From Mangrovibacterium diazotrophicum (lineage in GTDB: Bacteria; Bacteroidota; Bacteroidia; Bacteroidales; Prolixibacteraceae), in contig NZ_RAPN01000001.1 of the NCBI RefSeq assembly GCF_003610535.1, positions 891,320-955,319 of the forward strand: 64,000 nucleotides of DNA. The letters are read 5' to 3'. A program made the translations under genes and the position numbers. Below are positions 9,408-18,495 of this stretch, one piece after another; within the stretch, counting starts at the first letter, position 1; each line of letters begins with the position of its first letter. The notes under the pieces are model-generated. The model saw only the letters and a program-made list of their open reading frames with translations, had not been told where the DNA came from and did not search any database.

Positions 9408-10239
9408 CTTGATTGAACTAAAAGCAGCAAGCTATAGCTACCCAACAGGAAAGCAGGCAATAGCTGAAGTTGACCTGGCGCTTCCCGAGGGCAAAAAAAT
9501 TGCCTTGATGGGTGCCAATGGTGCCGGAAAATCAACCTTGCTGCTTTTGTTGAATGGAATTTATAAACCCACGAATGGCGAGCTCCACTATCGGGGAAAA
9601 GAATACCGGTACAACAGAAAAGCGTTACGGGAATTGCGGCAAAAAGTGGGCATTGTTTTTCAGGAAAGCGATAACCAGTTGGTGGCTCCATCGGTTTACG
9701 AGGAAGTGGCTTTCGGCCTCAGCAATCTGTATTCGGATAAAAAGTGGATTCGTGAGCAGGTTGAAAAATATTTGGATTATTTCGAGTTGCAGGAATTGAA
9801 AAATCATTCGCCCCACCAACTGAGTTCGGGACAAAAGAAACGTGTTTGCCTGGCTTCCGTGTTATCCATGGAGCCGGAGCTGATTGTTTGCGATGAACCG
9901 GCTTCGAATCTCGATCCGCAAAATGCCCGCCTGACTTTTGAACTGTTGGAAGCTCAAAATAAACAAGGAAAAACGCTGCTCATTTCAACCCACGATGTGA
10001 ACCAAGCTTATGCCTGGGCAGATCTGGTTGTTTTGCTTAAAGAAGGATCGGTTCTCAGCATGGGCAGCCCGAAAGAGGTGTTCGGCAATGCCGGTACTCT
10101 TAAAGATGCAGGCTTGGAGCAGCCACTATTGGTGAAACTGGCCCGGATGCACCAGCCGGATATAACGGCAGAAAAGCTTCCAAGAAACGAAGCCGAATTA
10201 GTAAACAGACTAACAAGAAATTTATGCACGGATTTATAA
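9397..10239 (+). CDS. cbiO: ECF transporter ATPase CbiO
   Basis: A 280-residue ABC ATPase. Walker A 'GANGAGKST' near residue 45, Q-loop 'VFQESDNQL' near 88, signature 'LSSGQKKRV' near 143, Walker B 'LIVCDEPASNLD' near 165 and the switch His in 'LISTHD'. The position after cbiMNQ and the CbiO-type signature assign it to cobalt import; it powers uptake as a homodimer on the cytoplasmic face. The last 16 bases overlap cbiA. Confidence 0.94.
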   Translation: MAGNLIELKAASYSYPTGKQAIAEVDLALPEGKKIALMGANGAGKSTLLLLLNGIYKPTNGELHYRGKEYRYNRKALRELRQKVGIVFQESDNQLVAPSVYEEVAFGLSNLYSDKKWIREQVEKYLDYFELQELKNHSPHQLSSGQKKRVCLASVLSMEPELIVCDEPASNLDPQNARLTFELLEAQNKQGKTLLISTHDVNQAYAWADLVVLLKEGSVLSMGSPKEVFGNAGTLKDAGLEQPLLVKLARMHQPDITAEKLPRNEAELVNRLTRNLCTDL

Positions 10240-11576
10240 TAGCTGGCACAAACAGCGGATGCGGAAAGACCACCGTCACCATTGGGTTGATGGCTTTGCT
10301 GCAATCCAAAGGAATGCTGGTTGCCCCCTTCAAAACCGGTCCCGACTACATCGATCCGGCTTTTCACCGGCGGGTTACCGGCGTGCCATCCTACAACCTC
10401 GATAGCTTTTTATTGAATGACCAAAGCCTGCAGCACCTCTTTTACAAACACTCGGCTGGTAGCGATATTGCTGTAGTTGAAGGTGTGATGGGCATGTACG
10501 ATGGGCTGGGTAAAGAAGGCTCCGGCTCGACCTGGGAAATGGCGCAAAAGCTGAATTTGCCCATTGTGCTTGTGGTCAATTGCAAAGGACTTTACCAATC
10601 CGTCATTGCCATCATCAAAGGATTTGCCGAGCTTAAAAATCCATCGAAGGTGAACGGCGTGATCCTGAATCACGTGTCCTCCAAAATGCAATTTGACTTT
10701 CTTCAAAGCTTGATTGAAGAGGAAACCGGAATTGCCTGCATTGGCTACCTGCCAACCCGAGAGGAAATTGGGCTCGAAAGCCGCCACCTGGGACTAATTC
10801 AGGCCGATGAGGTGGATACGCTTCCGAAGAAAGTAGCGCTTCTCCGGCAAACGATGGAAGAAACCATCGATGTTCCGGCGCTCTTAAAAGCGACTGAAAT
10901 TGAGCAGCCTTCGCCCACTCCAATCGAGCTTCCGGACCTTGATTTGTCGGATCTGCAGATTGGTGTGGCCCACGACAAAGCCTTCAGTTTTTACTACCAG
11001 GACAACCTGGAATTACTGGAAAAACTGGGAGCCACGCTGCATTATTTCAGCCCCTTAAATGATCGCAGCTTGCCCGCCGCCTGCAACTGTTTGTACCTGG
11101 GCGGTGGTTATCCGGAAGTGTTCACCGCAGAATTGCTGCAGAACACAGCGCTGATGCAGGAAATCAAGCTAAAGATAGAATCGGGCATGCCGGTTTATGC
11201 GGAATGCGGCGGACTAATGTACCTGACCGACAGCATCATTTCACTGGAAAATGAGGAAACGCCCATGTGCGGTGTGTTCAACGTTTCGGTGCAAATGACC
11301 ACCCGGCTGCAACGCTTTGGTTATGCGCAAATCAGCTATGCCAACACCGTCACTCCCTGCCATGAGTTTCACCGGTCGCAACTGGTGCAAAAAGAATCAC
11401 AAAAGAACTACAGGGAAACTTACCAGCTGCGAAAACCGAACCGGTCGGTTGAATGGGAATGTGGCCTGCAACGCAAGAACTGTCTGGCGGCCTATGCCCA
11501 CGTTCACTTTTACTCCAAATTCGAATTTCTAAACGCCATTTGTACGCTATGGAAAAAAGCAACTACGTCAATTTAA
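10224..11576 (+). CDS. cbiA: Cobyrinate a,c-diamide synthase
   Basis: 450 residues. The N-terminal half is a P-loop dethiobiotin-synthase-like domain starting 'GFIIAGTNSGCGKTTV'; the C-terminal half is a class I glutamine amidotransferase with 'LYLGGGYPEVF' and the nucleophile Cys in 'YAECGGLMYL'. It uses ATP and glutamine to amidate the a and c side chains of cobyrinate. It is placed early in the operon although it acts last in this gene set. The 28-base overlap with cbiC suggests coupled translation. Confidence 0.94.
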   Translation: MHGFIIAGTNSGCGKTTVTIGLMALLQSKGMLVAPFKTGPDYIDPAFHRRVTGVPSYNLDSFLLNDQSLQHLFYKHSAGSDIAVVEGVMGMYDGLGKEGSGSTWEMAQKLNLPIVLVVNCKGLYQSVIAIIKGFAELKNPSKVNGVILNHVSSKMQFDFLQSLIEEETGIACIGYLPTREEIGLESRHLGLIQADEVDTLPKKVALLRQTMEETIDVPALLKATEIEQPSPTPIELPDLDLSDLQIGVAHDKAFSFYYQDNLELLEKLGATLHYFSPLNDRSLPAACNCLYLGGGYPEVFTAELLQNTALMQEIKLKIESGMPVYAECGGLMYLTDSIISLENEETPMCGVFNVSVQMTTRLQRFGYAQISYANTVTPCHEFHRSQLVQKESQKNYRETYQLRKPNRSVEWECGLQRKNCLAAYAHVHFYSKFEFLNAICTLWKKATTSI

Positions 11577-12190
11577 ACCCCTTGGGAATTGAAAGCGACA
11601 GCATGGAAATTATTTCCCGCGAGCTTTCGCATCTCCATATACCGGAGCAGTACGCCTCCATCGTGAAGCGCGTCATTCATACTACGGCCGATTTTGAATA
11701 TGCGCACCTGTTCGAAGCGCATCCCAATGCGGTTGAACTAGCTAAAAATGCCTTGCAGCAATCCTGTCGTATTTATGCCGACACCAGCATGATTGTCGCC
11801 GGCGTGAGCAAGCCCTCCCTCAAAAAATTGGGCTGCGAACTGCACTGCTTCGTGCACGACGAGGAAGTTGTTGCCGAAGCTAAAGCGCAGGGAATTACCC
11901 GATCCATTTGCGGAATTAACAAGGCCGCGCAGGATGAGCGCTTTCGCATCTTTGTAATTGGCAATGCACCAACCGCATTGGTTCGTTTGTGCGAGCTGTA
12001 TGCTGAAGGGATCGTGAAACCCGATCTCGTGATCGGTGTTCCGGTGGGCTTTGTAGGCGCAGCCGAGTCCAAGCAGATGCTGAAGGAATCAGGCATTCCC
12101 TACCTTTTGATTCGTGGGCGGAAAGGTGGCAGTACCGTGGGGGTTGCCATGTTGAATGCCCTCTTGTACGAACTGATTAAACGCAATTAG
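11549..12190 (+). CDS. cbiC: Cobalt-precorrin-8 methylmutase
   Basis: The open frame reaches back to 11453 inside cbiA, but the ATG at 11549 gives a 213-residue protein of family length. CbiC/CobH moves the C-11 methyl group to C-12, yielding cobyrinate. Recognisable: 'HTTADFEYAHLF' around the family's catalytic-His region, 'IYADTSMIVAGV', and the C-terminal 'VIGVPVGFVGAAESK' and 'RGRKGGSTVGVAMLNAL' segments. A 12-base gap separates it from cbiD, one of only two junctions in the operon that do not overlap. Confidence 0.94.
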   Translation: MEKSNYVNLNPLGIESDSMEIISRELSHLHIPEQYASIVKRVIHTTADFEYAHLFEAHPNAVELAKNALQQSCRIYADTSMIVAGVSKPSLKKLGCELHCFVHDEEVVAEAKAQGITRSICGINKAAQDERFRIFVIGNAPTALVRLCELYAEGIVKPDLVIGVPVGFVGAAESKQMLKESGIPYLLIRGRKGGSTVGVAMLNALLYELIKRN

Positions 12191-12202
12191 CCGAAGCCGG
12201 AG

Positions 12203-13297
12203 ATGCCAGAACAACGAACATTGCGAAACGGATTAACCACGGGAACTTGCGCGGCAGCGGTGGCAAAGGCTGCTGCCTGGATGCTGGTGCATCAGCAAAG
12301 CCTGAACGAGGTTGGCGTGAAATTGCCCAACGAGGACGAAGTTTGGCTTGAGATCGAGAAAGCTTCGTTTTCGCCGGAGGAAGCAATGGCAACAACGATC
12401 AAAGATGCCGGCGATGATCCGGACATCACGCATGGAGCGGAGATCGTGGCGCGGGTTTGGCCGGGCACTCACCAAGGCGTCAAAATTATTGGAGGAAAGG
12501 GAGTCGGCCGGGTAACCAAACCGGGACTGGCGATTACTCCCGGCGAAGCAGCCATTAACCCAGTGCCTTTAAAAATGATCCGCGAGTCGTTAGCCGAAGT
12601 ACTACCTCCCGACCTGGCTGTTACCGTAGAAATCAGCATTCCCAAAGGAGAAGAACTGGCCCGAAAAACCTTCAACCCAAGTTTGGGAATTGTTGGGGGC
12701 TTATCGGTTTTGGGCACAACCGGAATTGTACGGCCCATGTCCGAAGAGGCCTTGAAAGACTCGCTCGTTCTGAAGCTGGATCAACTCAAAGTATTGGGCT
12801 GGAACAAAGCTATTTTCAGTCCGGGAAATTACAGCACGGCCTTTTCAAGTGCGAACCTGCCCGTGAACGAAGCGCAGGTTGTGGTTACCAGCAACTACAT
12901 CGGTTTTATGCTCGAACAGGCCGTAGCACGCGATTTTAAACAACTGGTACTCATTGGCCACCTCGGCAAGTTGGTGAAGTTGGCCGGCGGCATTTTCCAA
13001 ACACACAGCAAGGTCGCCGATGCCCGCAACGAGATTTTAGCAGCGCACTATTTTCAGTTCAACCAAAGCCCCGAAGCCTTTTCAAAGATCATGCAAGCCA
13101 ACACCACCGAGGAGGCACTCGATTTTATTGACGATTCGGAATTCTGGAGCGTATTCTCGGAACAGATTAAAGCCCGGGCAGAGCAACGCGTATTCGGTGA
13201 GCTCTCGGTCGAAGTCATTTTACTGTCGCAAAAGCAAGGCCTGCTGGGCTGCACTTCAAAAGCGATGAACCAATTAAAACAGTGGAAAAATGAGTAA
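12203..13297 (+). CDS. cbiD: Cobalt-precorrin-5B C1-methyltransferase
   Basis: 364 residues. The diagnostic CbiD N-terminus 'LRNGLTTGTCAAAVAKAA' is present, followed by 'KDAGDDPDITHGAEI' and 'GKGVGRVTKPGL'. CbiD methylates C-1 of cobalt-precorrin-5B with S-adenosylmethionine and has no counterpart of that fold in the aerobic pathway, so it marks the anaerobic route. It overlaps cbiE by 8 bases. Confidence 0.95.
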   Translation: MPEQRTLRNGLTTGTCAAAVAKAAAWMLVHQQSLNEVGVKLPNEDEVWLEIEKASFSPEEAMATTIKDAGDDPDITHGAEIVARVWPGTHQGVKIIGGKGVGRVTKPGLAITPGEAAINPVPLKMIRESLAEVLPPDLAVTVEISIPKGEELARKTFNPSLGIVGGLSVLGTTGIVRPMSEEALKDSLVLKLDQLKVLGWNKAIFSPGNYSTAFSSANLPVNEAQVVVTSNYIGFMLEQAVARDFKQLVLIGHLGKLVKLAGGIFQTHSKVADARNEILAAHYFQFNQSPEAFSKIMQANTTEEALDFIDDSEFWSVFSEQIKARAEQRVFGELSVEVILLSQKQGLLGCTSKAMNQLKQWKNE

Positions 13298-13943
13298 CAC
13301 GAAGGAACTGTGCATTTGCGGAATTGGCCCGGGGCATCCGGATTACATCCTGCCTGCTGTTCACTTGGAAGTGAAAGAAGCAGACTTGCTAGTGGGTGCG
13401 AGCCGGCAACTGGAAACCTTTCAAAGCTATGCCAAAAACCATTTGCTGTTCACGGGAAAACTGGAGCAGCTCAAACAGGATTTGGACAATCGCGATGAAG
13501 AGAAAATCGTTGTGCTGGTTTCAGGAGACACCGGTTTCCACTCGCTCCGTCGGTTTCTGCAACAAGCCATTACCGACCGGTCTATTCGCTGCATCCCCGG
13601 CATCAGTTCCTTTCAGTATTTATATGCCAAGCTTGGTCTGGGCTACGAGAATGCCTTTAAAGCATCCCTGCACGGAACAACAACGCAGTTTGTGAGCAAG
13701 CTCGACGAATACGAATCGGTATTCTTGCTAACCGATCGGCAGAATAACTGGAAAACAATTGCCGGGATGTTGGCAGAAAGCGGGCACAGCCAGGCCACCA
13801 TGCATATTGGCAACCGCCTCTCCTATCCCGACGAGCAAATTATAACGGCAACCGCTGAGCAACTGCTCCAACTCGATTGCTCCTTCTCGCTGTGTGCCGT
13901 CATTATTGAAGGAGCAACAACAAAACAAATCCAACACGCATGA
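13290..13943 (+). CDS. cbiE: Cobalt-precorrin-7 C5-methyltransferase
   Basis: 217 residues of the tetrapyrrole methylase fold, with the N-terminal SAM-site motif 'GIGPGHPDYILPA' and 'LVSGDTGFHSL' near residue 73. CbiE methylates C-5; the partner CbiT, encoded next, does C-15 and the C-12 acetate decarboxylation. In many organisms the two are fused (CobL); here they are separate genes overlapping by 4 bases (ATGA). Confidence 0.93.
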   Translation: MSNTKELCICGIGPGHPDYILPAVHLEVKEADLLVGASRQLETFQSYAKNHLLFTGKLEQLKQDLDNRDEEKIVVLVSGDTGFHSLRRFLQQAITDRSIRCIPGISSFQYLYAKLGLGYENAFKASLHGTTTQFVSKLDEYESVFLLTDRQNNWKTIAGMLAESGHSQATMHIGNRLSYPDEQIITATAEQLLQLDCSFSLCAVIIEGATTKQIQHA

Positions 13944-14506
13944 AAGATTCAGCATTTATACGGGGCTCCGTACCCATGACCAAGGAAGAAGTGAGGACGC
14001 TGGTTTTAAGCAAGCTGGAACTGCAGCCCAATGATCGCCTGATGGATATTGGTGCCGGCACCGGTTCTGTTTCCATTGAAGCAGCGCTACGCCTTAGCGC
14101 AGGGCAAGTGATTGCGTTGGAACGAAAGCCGGAAGCCGTAGAGTTGATCAAACTGAATGCTGAAAAACACGACGTTTGCAACATCGAAATCATTGAATCT
14201 GAAGCTCCGCATGGCATGGAAAAGCTGGACACCATCAACAAATATTTTATTGGTGGCAGCGGTGGCCAACTGGAACAAATTCTCGATTTAATTGATACAA
14301 ACGCACCGGCAGACTGCATCGTCGTTTTAACAGCCATAGTGATCGATACGATGCTGCGGGCATACAACTATTTTAAAAATAAAGGATGGTTTTTTGAGCT
14401 GAGCCAGGTGGCTATTAGTAAAGTCGATACGCAATCGGCGGTGGCCATGTTGAAAGCTCAAAATCCGATCTTCCTGTTTACCGCGACAAAAACAAAATCA
14501 AAATGA
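13940..14506 (+). CDS. cbiT: Cobalt-precorrin-6B C15-methyltransferase (decarboxylating)
   Basis: 188 residues with a Rossmann-type methyltransferase fold, distinct from the other methylases of the operon. The opening 'GSVPMTKEEVRTLVLSKL' is typical of CbiT, and motif I is 'LMDIGAGTGSVSIEAA'. It methylates C-15 and removes the C-12 acetate carboxyl. It is flanked by 4-base overlaps on both sides. Confidence 0.93.
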   Translation: MKDSAFIRGSVPMTKEEVRTLVLSKLELQPNDRLMDIGAGTGSVSIEAALRLSAGQVIALERKPEAVELIKLNAEKHDVCNIEIIESEAPHGMEKLDTINKYFIGGSGGQLEQILDLIDTNAPADCIVVLTAIVIDTMLRAYNYFKNKGWFFELSQVAISKVDTQSAVAMLKAQNPIFLFTATKTKSK

Positions 14507-15216
14507 ACACAACCAACGGAACTCTTTACGGAATTGGCTTAGGGCCGGGCGATCCGGATTTGTTGACCTTGAAAGCCGTGAAAGTATTGCAGAATGCCGA
14601 CCTGATTTGTGTGCCCAACTCGAAAGGACAGTCCAGTACGGCGCTGGAAATCGTCAGGCCACACCTGTCACCCAAAGCCAGCACCCTGGCCATGGGCTTT
14701 TCCATGTCTCCGGATGTGGAAACACGCCGGGCAGCGCGCCGCGAGAATGCGGAACTGATTCAGGAGCACCTGCGAAAAGGGCAAAATGTAGCTTTTCTCA
14801 CGCTGGGCGACCCCATGCTTTACAGTACCTACAGCTACATTCTGGATTATTTACCAACCGAATTTCAGGTTGAAACCGTGCCGGGCATCTACTCGTTTTC
14901 AGCCATCAGCAGCTTGCTTTCGACGCCACTGGTGAAGGGCGATGATAAATTAGCCGTGATTTGCTCTTTTGACGAGGCCGCAAAAACAATCATGCAGTCG
15001 GCCGAAGCGGTGGTTTGCATGAAAGTTTCAGCTTACCACCAGGAGCTTTTCAACTACTTGTCCGGGCAAACCGACTACCAATTCACGCTAATGACCGATG
15101 CCGGGAAACCCAGCCAGAAATGTTATACCGACATCTCGATTTTACAGGAAAAGGTCCCCTATTTTTCAACGGCCATTCTACTTAAAAACGCAAACGAAGA
15201 ACAATGTCTGAAGTAA
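14503..15216 (+). CDS. cbiL: Cobalt-precorrin-2 C20-methyltransferase
   Basis: 237-residue tetrapyrrole methylase. 'LYGIGLGPGDPDLLTLKAVK' is the SAM-site start, 'LTLGDPMLYSTYSYI' the second conserved loop, 'VETVPGIYSFSAISS' the third; together these are the CbiL/CobI signature. It is the first methylation after cobalt insertion. It overlaps cbiF by 13 bases. Confidence 0.94.
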   Translation: MNTTNGTLYGIGLGPGDPDLLTLKAVKVLQNADLICVPNSKGQSSTALEIVRPHLSPKASTLAMGFSMSPDVETRRAARRENAELIQEHLRKGQNVAFLTLGDPMLYSTYSYILDYLPTEFQVETVPGIYSFSAISSLLSTPLVKGDDKLAVICSFDEAAKTIMQSAEAVVCMKVSAYHQELFNYLSGQTDYQFTLMTDAGKPSQKCYTDISILQEKVPYFSTAILLKNANEEQCLK

Positions 15217-15977
15217 TTTTCATAGGTGCAGGACCGGGCGATCCGGAACTCATCACCATCAAAGGACAAAAGGCGGTGCGCCATGCCGATGTAATTATCT
15301 ACGCCGGCTCGCTGGTTCCCGAGGCTGTGATTGAAGATCGCAGAGCCGATGCCAAAGTGTACAACAGCGCCACGATGGACCTGAAAAGCATCATCGATAC
15401 CATGCGCGAAGCAACCGAAAAAGGCCAAACGGTTGCCCGGGTTCATACCGGCGATCCATCGATCTACGGGAGTATTCGCGAGCAAATTGAAGAACTCGAC
15501 AAGCTGGGCATTCCGCATCGGGTGATTCCCGGCGTTAGCTCGTTTGTGGCTTCGGCTGCAGCCCTGCAACGCGAATTTACGGTTCCCGGGATTTCGCAAA
15601 CCGTTATTTGCACCCGCATGGAAGGTCGCACGCCGGTGCCCGATCTCGAGAAAATTGAGTTACTGGCGAGCCACCGTGCTTCGATGTCGATTTTTCTGTC
15701 GGTCGGCATGATTTCGAAATTGGTGGAAAAACTAACCAAGCACTATCCGCTGCACACGCCTGTTGCCGTCATTCAGCGTGCCAGTTGGCCCGACCAGAAG
15801 ATTGTAAAAGGGATGCTGGCCGATATTGCACAAAAGGTAAAGGACGAAAACATCACCAAAACGGCCATGATTTTGGTGGGCGATTTCCTGGGCGATGAGT
15901 TTGAGAACTCACTACTCTATGCCTCGCATTTCACGCACGAGTACCGTAAAGGGAATAACGAACATCCTTCGAATTAA
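15204..15977 (+). CDS. cbiF: Cobalt-precorrin-4 C11-methyltransferase
   Basis: 257 residues. Motifs 'FIGAGPGDPELITIKG', 'RVHTGDPSIYGSIREQ' and 'GVSSFVASAAALQREFTVPG' identify CbiF/CobM, which methylates C-11 with SAM. Nine bases separate it from cbiG. Confidence 0.95.
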   Translation: MSEVIFIGAGPGDPELITIKGQKAVRHADVIIYAGSLVPEAVIEDRRADAKVYNSATMDLKSIIDTMREATEKGQTVARVHTGDPSIYGSIREQIEELDKLGIPHRVIPGVSSFVASAAALQREFTVPGISQTVICTRMEGRTPVPDLEKIELLASHRASMSIFLSVGMISKLVEKLTKHYPLHTPVAVIQRASWPDQKIVKGMLADIAQKVKDENITKTAMILVGDFLGDEFENSLLYASHFTHEYRKGNNEHPSN

Positions 15978-15986
15978 AGTTCGGCT

Positions 15987-17021
15987 ATGAAGCAGTCTGT
16001 CGCCATCATCTCCATCAGTTTACAGGGCAATCAACTGGCTCGGGAGATCAAACAGCATTTTCCGGAGGCCGATTGTTTTACCCTGGCCAAATGGAAAGCC
16101 ACGGGGTTTCGTCCGATTGAAGGAAAGCTCAGCCAGTTCTGCCAACATCTGTTTCAGAACTATGACAGCCTGATCTTCATTATGGCTACCGGAATTGTGG
16201 TGCGCAGCATTGCCCCCTGGATTCAGGACAAGACTAGCGACCCCGCAGTGGTGGTGCTCGACGACGCCGGCAAACACGCCATTAGCCTGCTAAGCGGGCA
16301 CCTGGGTGGAGCCAATGCATTAACCAACCGACTCGCCAACTTAATTGGCGCCCACCCGGTGATCACCACCGCCTCGGATGTCAACCAATTGCCATCAGTC
16401 GATTTGTTGGCGCAACAGGCCGGACTGGTCATTGCTTCCATGGAAGATGCAAAAATGGTGACCGCTTGCCTGGTGAACCGCCAAGCCGTTGAACTTTGTG
16501 ATCGGGGCAACTGGTTGGGTGCGCTTGAACTTCCACCTTTTGAAGGTGAACCGGCAGCTCGGATCATCGTCTCCAACCGAATGACGATTCCGGCTGATTT
16601 ACCTGCAGTGCAACTCATTCCCCGGAATATTTACCTGGGAATTGGCTGTAAAAAGGACAGTTCTCCCGAGGTACTTTGGACGTTCATCGAACAACAATTG
16701 GAGCAATTGCAAGTGGACAAACGCAGTGTGGCCGCGGTTTGCTCCATTGAGCTAAAAAGCTCGGAACCGGCCATTCTGGAAGCGGCAAAGAAACTGAACT
16801 GCGAAACCAAATTTTACGAGGCCGAGGTGCTGCAAACAGTCGAGCATTTGTTTGAAGGCTCCGACTTTGTGAAACAAATTACCGGCGTTCGCTCGGTGAG
16901 CAGCCCGGCGGCCTACCTGGCTGGTGAAAAAGAAGGTGAATTCCTGCTTCAAAAAGCCCGGCAAACAGGCATGACATTATCTGTATTTGAAACAAAACAA
17001 TACCAATGCAAGGAAAAATAA
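15987..17021 (+). CDS. cbiG: Cobalt-precorrin-5A hydrolase
   Basis: 344 residues in the three-part CbiG plan: an N-terminal domain with 'FIMATGIVVRSIAPWIQDK' and 'VVVLDDAGKHAISLLSGHLGGAN', a variable middle, and the C-terminal domain with 'LGIGCKKDSSPEVL' and 'SAP/SSPAAYLAG'-type end. It opens the delta-lactone and releases acetaldehyde, a step unique to the anaerobic route. It overlaps cbiH by 16 bases. Confidence 0.94.
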   Translation: MKQSVAIISISLQGNQLAREIKQHFPEADCFTLAKWKATGFRPIEGKLSQFCQHLFQNYDSLIFIMATGIVVRSIAPWIQDKTSDPAVVVLDDAGKHAISLLSGHLGGANALTNRLANLIGAHPVITTASDVNQLPSVDLLAQQAGLVIASMEDAKMVTACLVNRQAVELCDRGNWLGALELPPFEGEPAARIIVSNRMTIPADLPAVQLIPRNIYLGIGCKKDSSPEVLWTFIEQQLEQLQVDKRSVAAVCSIELKSSEPAILEAAKKLNCETKFYEAEVLQTVEHLFEGSDFVKQITGVRSVSSPAAYLAGEKEGEFLLQKARQTGMTLSVFETKQYQCKEK

Positions 17022-17740
17022 CACTAGTGGGCACCGGCCCCGGCGATAAGGACTACATTTGTCCGCGAGCCCTGCAGGCGCTTGAACAGAGCGATATTAT
17101 TGCAGGCTATAAAACGTACATCGAGTTGATTAAAACGCTTTTCCCCGAGAAACAATTTGCATCGTCGGGCATGAAAAAAGAGGTGGATCGGTGCGTGGAA
17201 GTGCTGGAACTGGCCGAAGTAGGAAATGTGGTGAGCCTGATTAGCAGTGGCGACGCCGGGATTTACGGCATGGCCGGAATAATGCTCGAGATTGTCGCCG
17301 AACGCCAATCCGAAGTACCGGTCGACATCATTCCGGGGATCAGTGCGGCTACCTCGGCAGCATCCCTGCTCGGAGCGCCGCTGATGAATGATTTCGTCAC
17401 CCTCAGCCTAAGCGACCTGCTAACCCCCTGGGAACTGATCCTAAAGCGAATCCGGGCGGCCGGAGAAGGCGACTTCGCTGTTGCTCTGTACAACCCGCGC
17501 AGCAAAACGCGCATCAAGCAGCTGGATACCGCTGTTGATATTCTGCTGCAATACCAGAAGCCGGAAACACCGGTGGGCATCGTGAAACAAGCCATGCGAG
17601 AAGGCCAACAGGTGGTTCTGACCACGCTGGGCGAACTTAAAAATGCCGATGTAGACATGCTGACCACCGTGATTATCGGGAACTCGCAAACGCAGGTCAT
17701 CAACGGCAAAATGGTGACCATTCGGGGATATCGCTTATGA
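17006..17740 (+). CDS. cbiH: Cobalt-precorrin-3 C17-methyltransferase (ring contraction)
   Basis: 244 residues of tetrapyrrole methylase fold. 'LVGTGPGDKDYICPRALQAL', 'LISSGDAGIYGMAGIMLE' and 'PGISAATSAASLLGAPLMNDF' match CbiH/CobJ. It methylates C-17 with ring contraction. No C-terminal fusion is present. A 4-base overlap with cbiJ follows. Confidence 0.94.
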   Translation: MQGKITLVGTGPGDKDYICPRALQALEQSDIIAGYKTYIELIKTLFPEKQFASSGMKKEVDRCVEVLELAEVGNVVSLISSGDAGIYGMAGIMLEIVAERQSEVPVDIIPGISAATSAASLLGAPLMNDFVTLSLSDLLTPWELILKRIRAAGEGDFAVALYNPRSKTRIKQLDTAVDILLQYQKPETPVGIVKQAMREGQQVVLTTLGELKNADVDMLTTVIIGNSQTQVINGKMVTIRGYRL

Positions 17741-18495
17741 TTTGGATTATCGGGGGAACAAGTGATGCCAACAAGCTTGCAGAGCGCTTTCGGCGCGAAG
17801 GCCATCGGGTGCTGATTAGTACCACCACTGCCTACGGCTCGCAACTGGCGGCGCTGCAAAATTGTGAGGTCGTTGAGCAACAACTGAACGAAAGCGACAT
17901 GGAGCAGCTACTGACCGACAAAGCCATTTCGGTGGTGGTTGATGCCAGTCACCCTTTTGCCGAACTTGTTTCAACACAGGCCATGGCGGTTTGTGCGCGT
18001 ATGAAACGCCCTTACCTGCGTTTTGAACGGGGACAAGTTCAAATACCCGGCGCCCGTTATTATCCCGACTACGACCAGCTGATTGAAGCGCTAAAACAAA
18101 CCAGTGGCAACATTCTGCTCACCATTGGGTCCAAAAATGTCCATCGCTTTTGCCCCGAGCTTCTCGACCGGATTGTTGCCCGGGTTTTGCCGGTCAGCAA
18201 AAGTCTGGATGAGTGCCAGGCCGCTGGACTACTGGTTCACCAGCTTATTGCCATGAAGGGGCGCATGCGTGTGGAAACCAACCGGGCTTTGATGAAGGAA
18301 TACCTGATTACCCAACTTGTCACCAAAGAATCGGGCGAAGCCGGCGGACTGCTCGAGAAATGCCAGGCAGCACAAGAACTGGGCATCGCGGTGCACATTG
18401 TGTCCCGCCCCCGTCTTCGTTATCCGCTTGTTTTTTCCGATATTGACGCGCTTGTGCAACAACTGAACGAAACTCTGAAAGCATTACGAACATGA
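17737..18495 (+). CDS. cbiJ: Cobalt-precorrin-6A reductase
   Basis: 252 residues. It opens 'MIWIIGGTSDANKLAERF', the dinucleotide-binding start of CbiJ/CobK, and keeps 'VVDASHPFA' and 'LLTIGSKNVHRF', plus 'RPRLRYP' near the end. It reduces the macrocycle with NAD(P)H before the CbiE/CbiT steps. It has a 4-base overlap with the next gene. Confidence 0.94.
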   Translation: MIWIIGGTSDANKLAERFRREGHRVLISTTTAYGSQLAALQNCEVVEQQLNESDMEQLLTDKAISVVVDASHPFAELVSTQAMAVCARMKRPYLRFERGQVQIPGARYYPDYDQLIEALKQTSGNILLTIGSKNVHRFCPELLDRIVARVLPVSKSLDECQAAGLLVHQLIAMKGRMRVETNRALMKEYLITQLVTKESGEAGGLLEKCQAAQELGIAVHIVSRPRLRYPLVFSDIDALVQQLNETLKALRT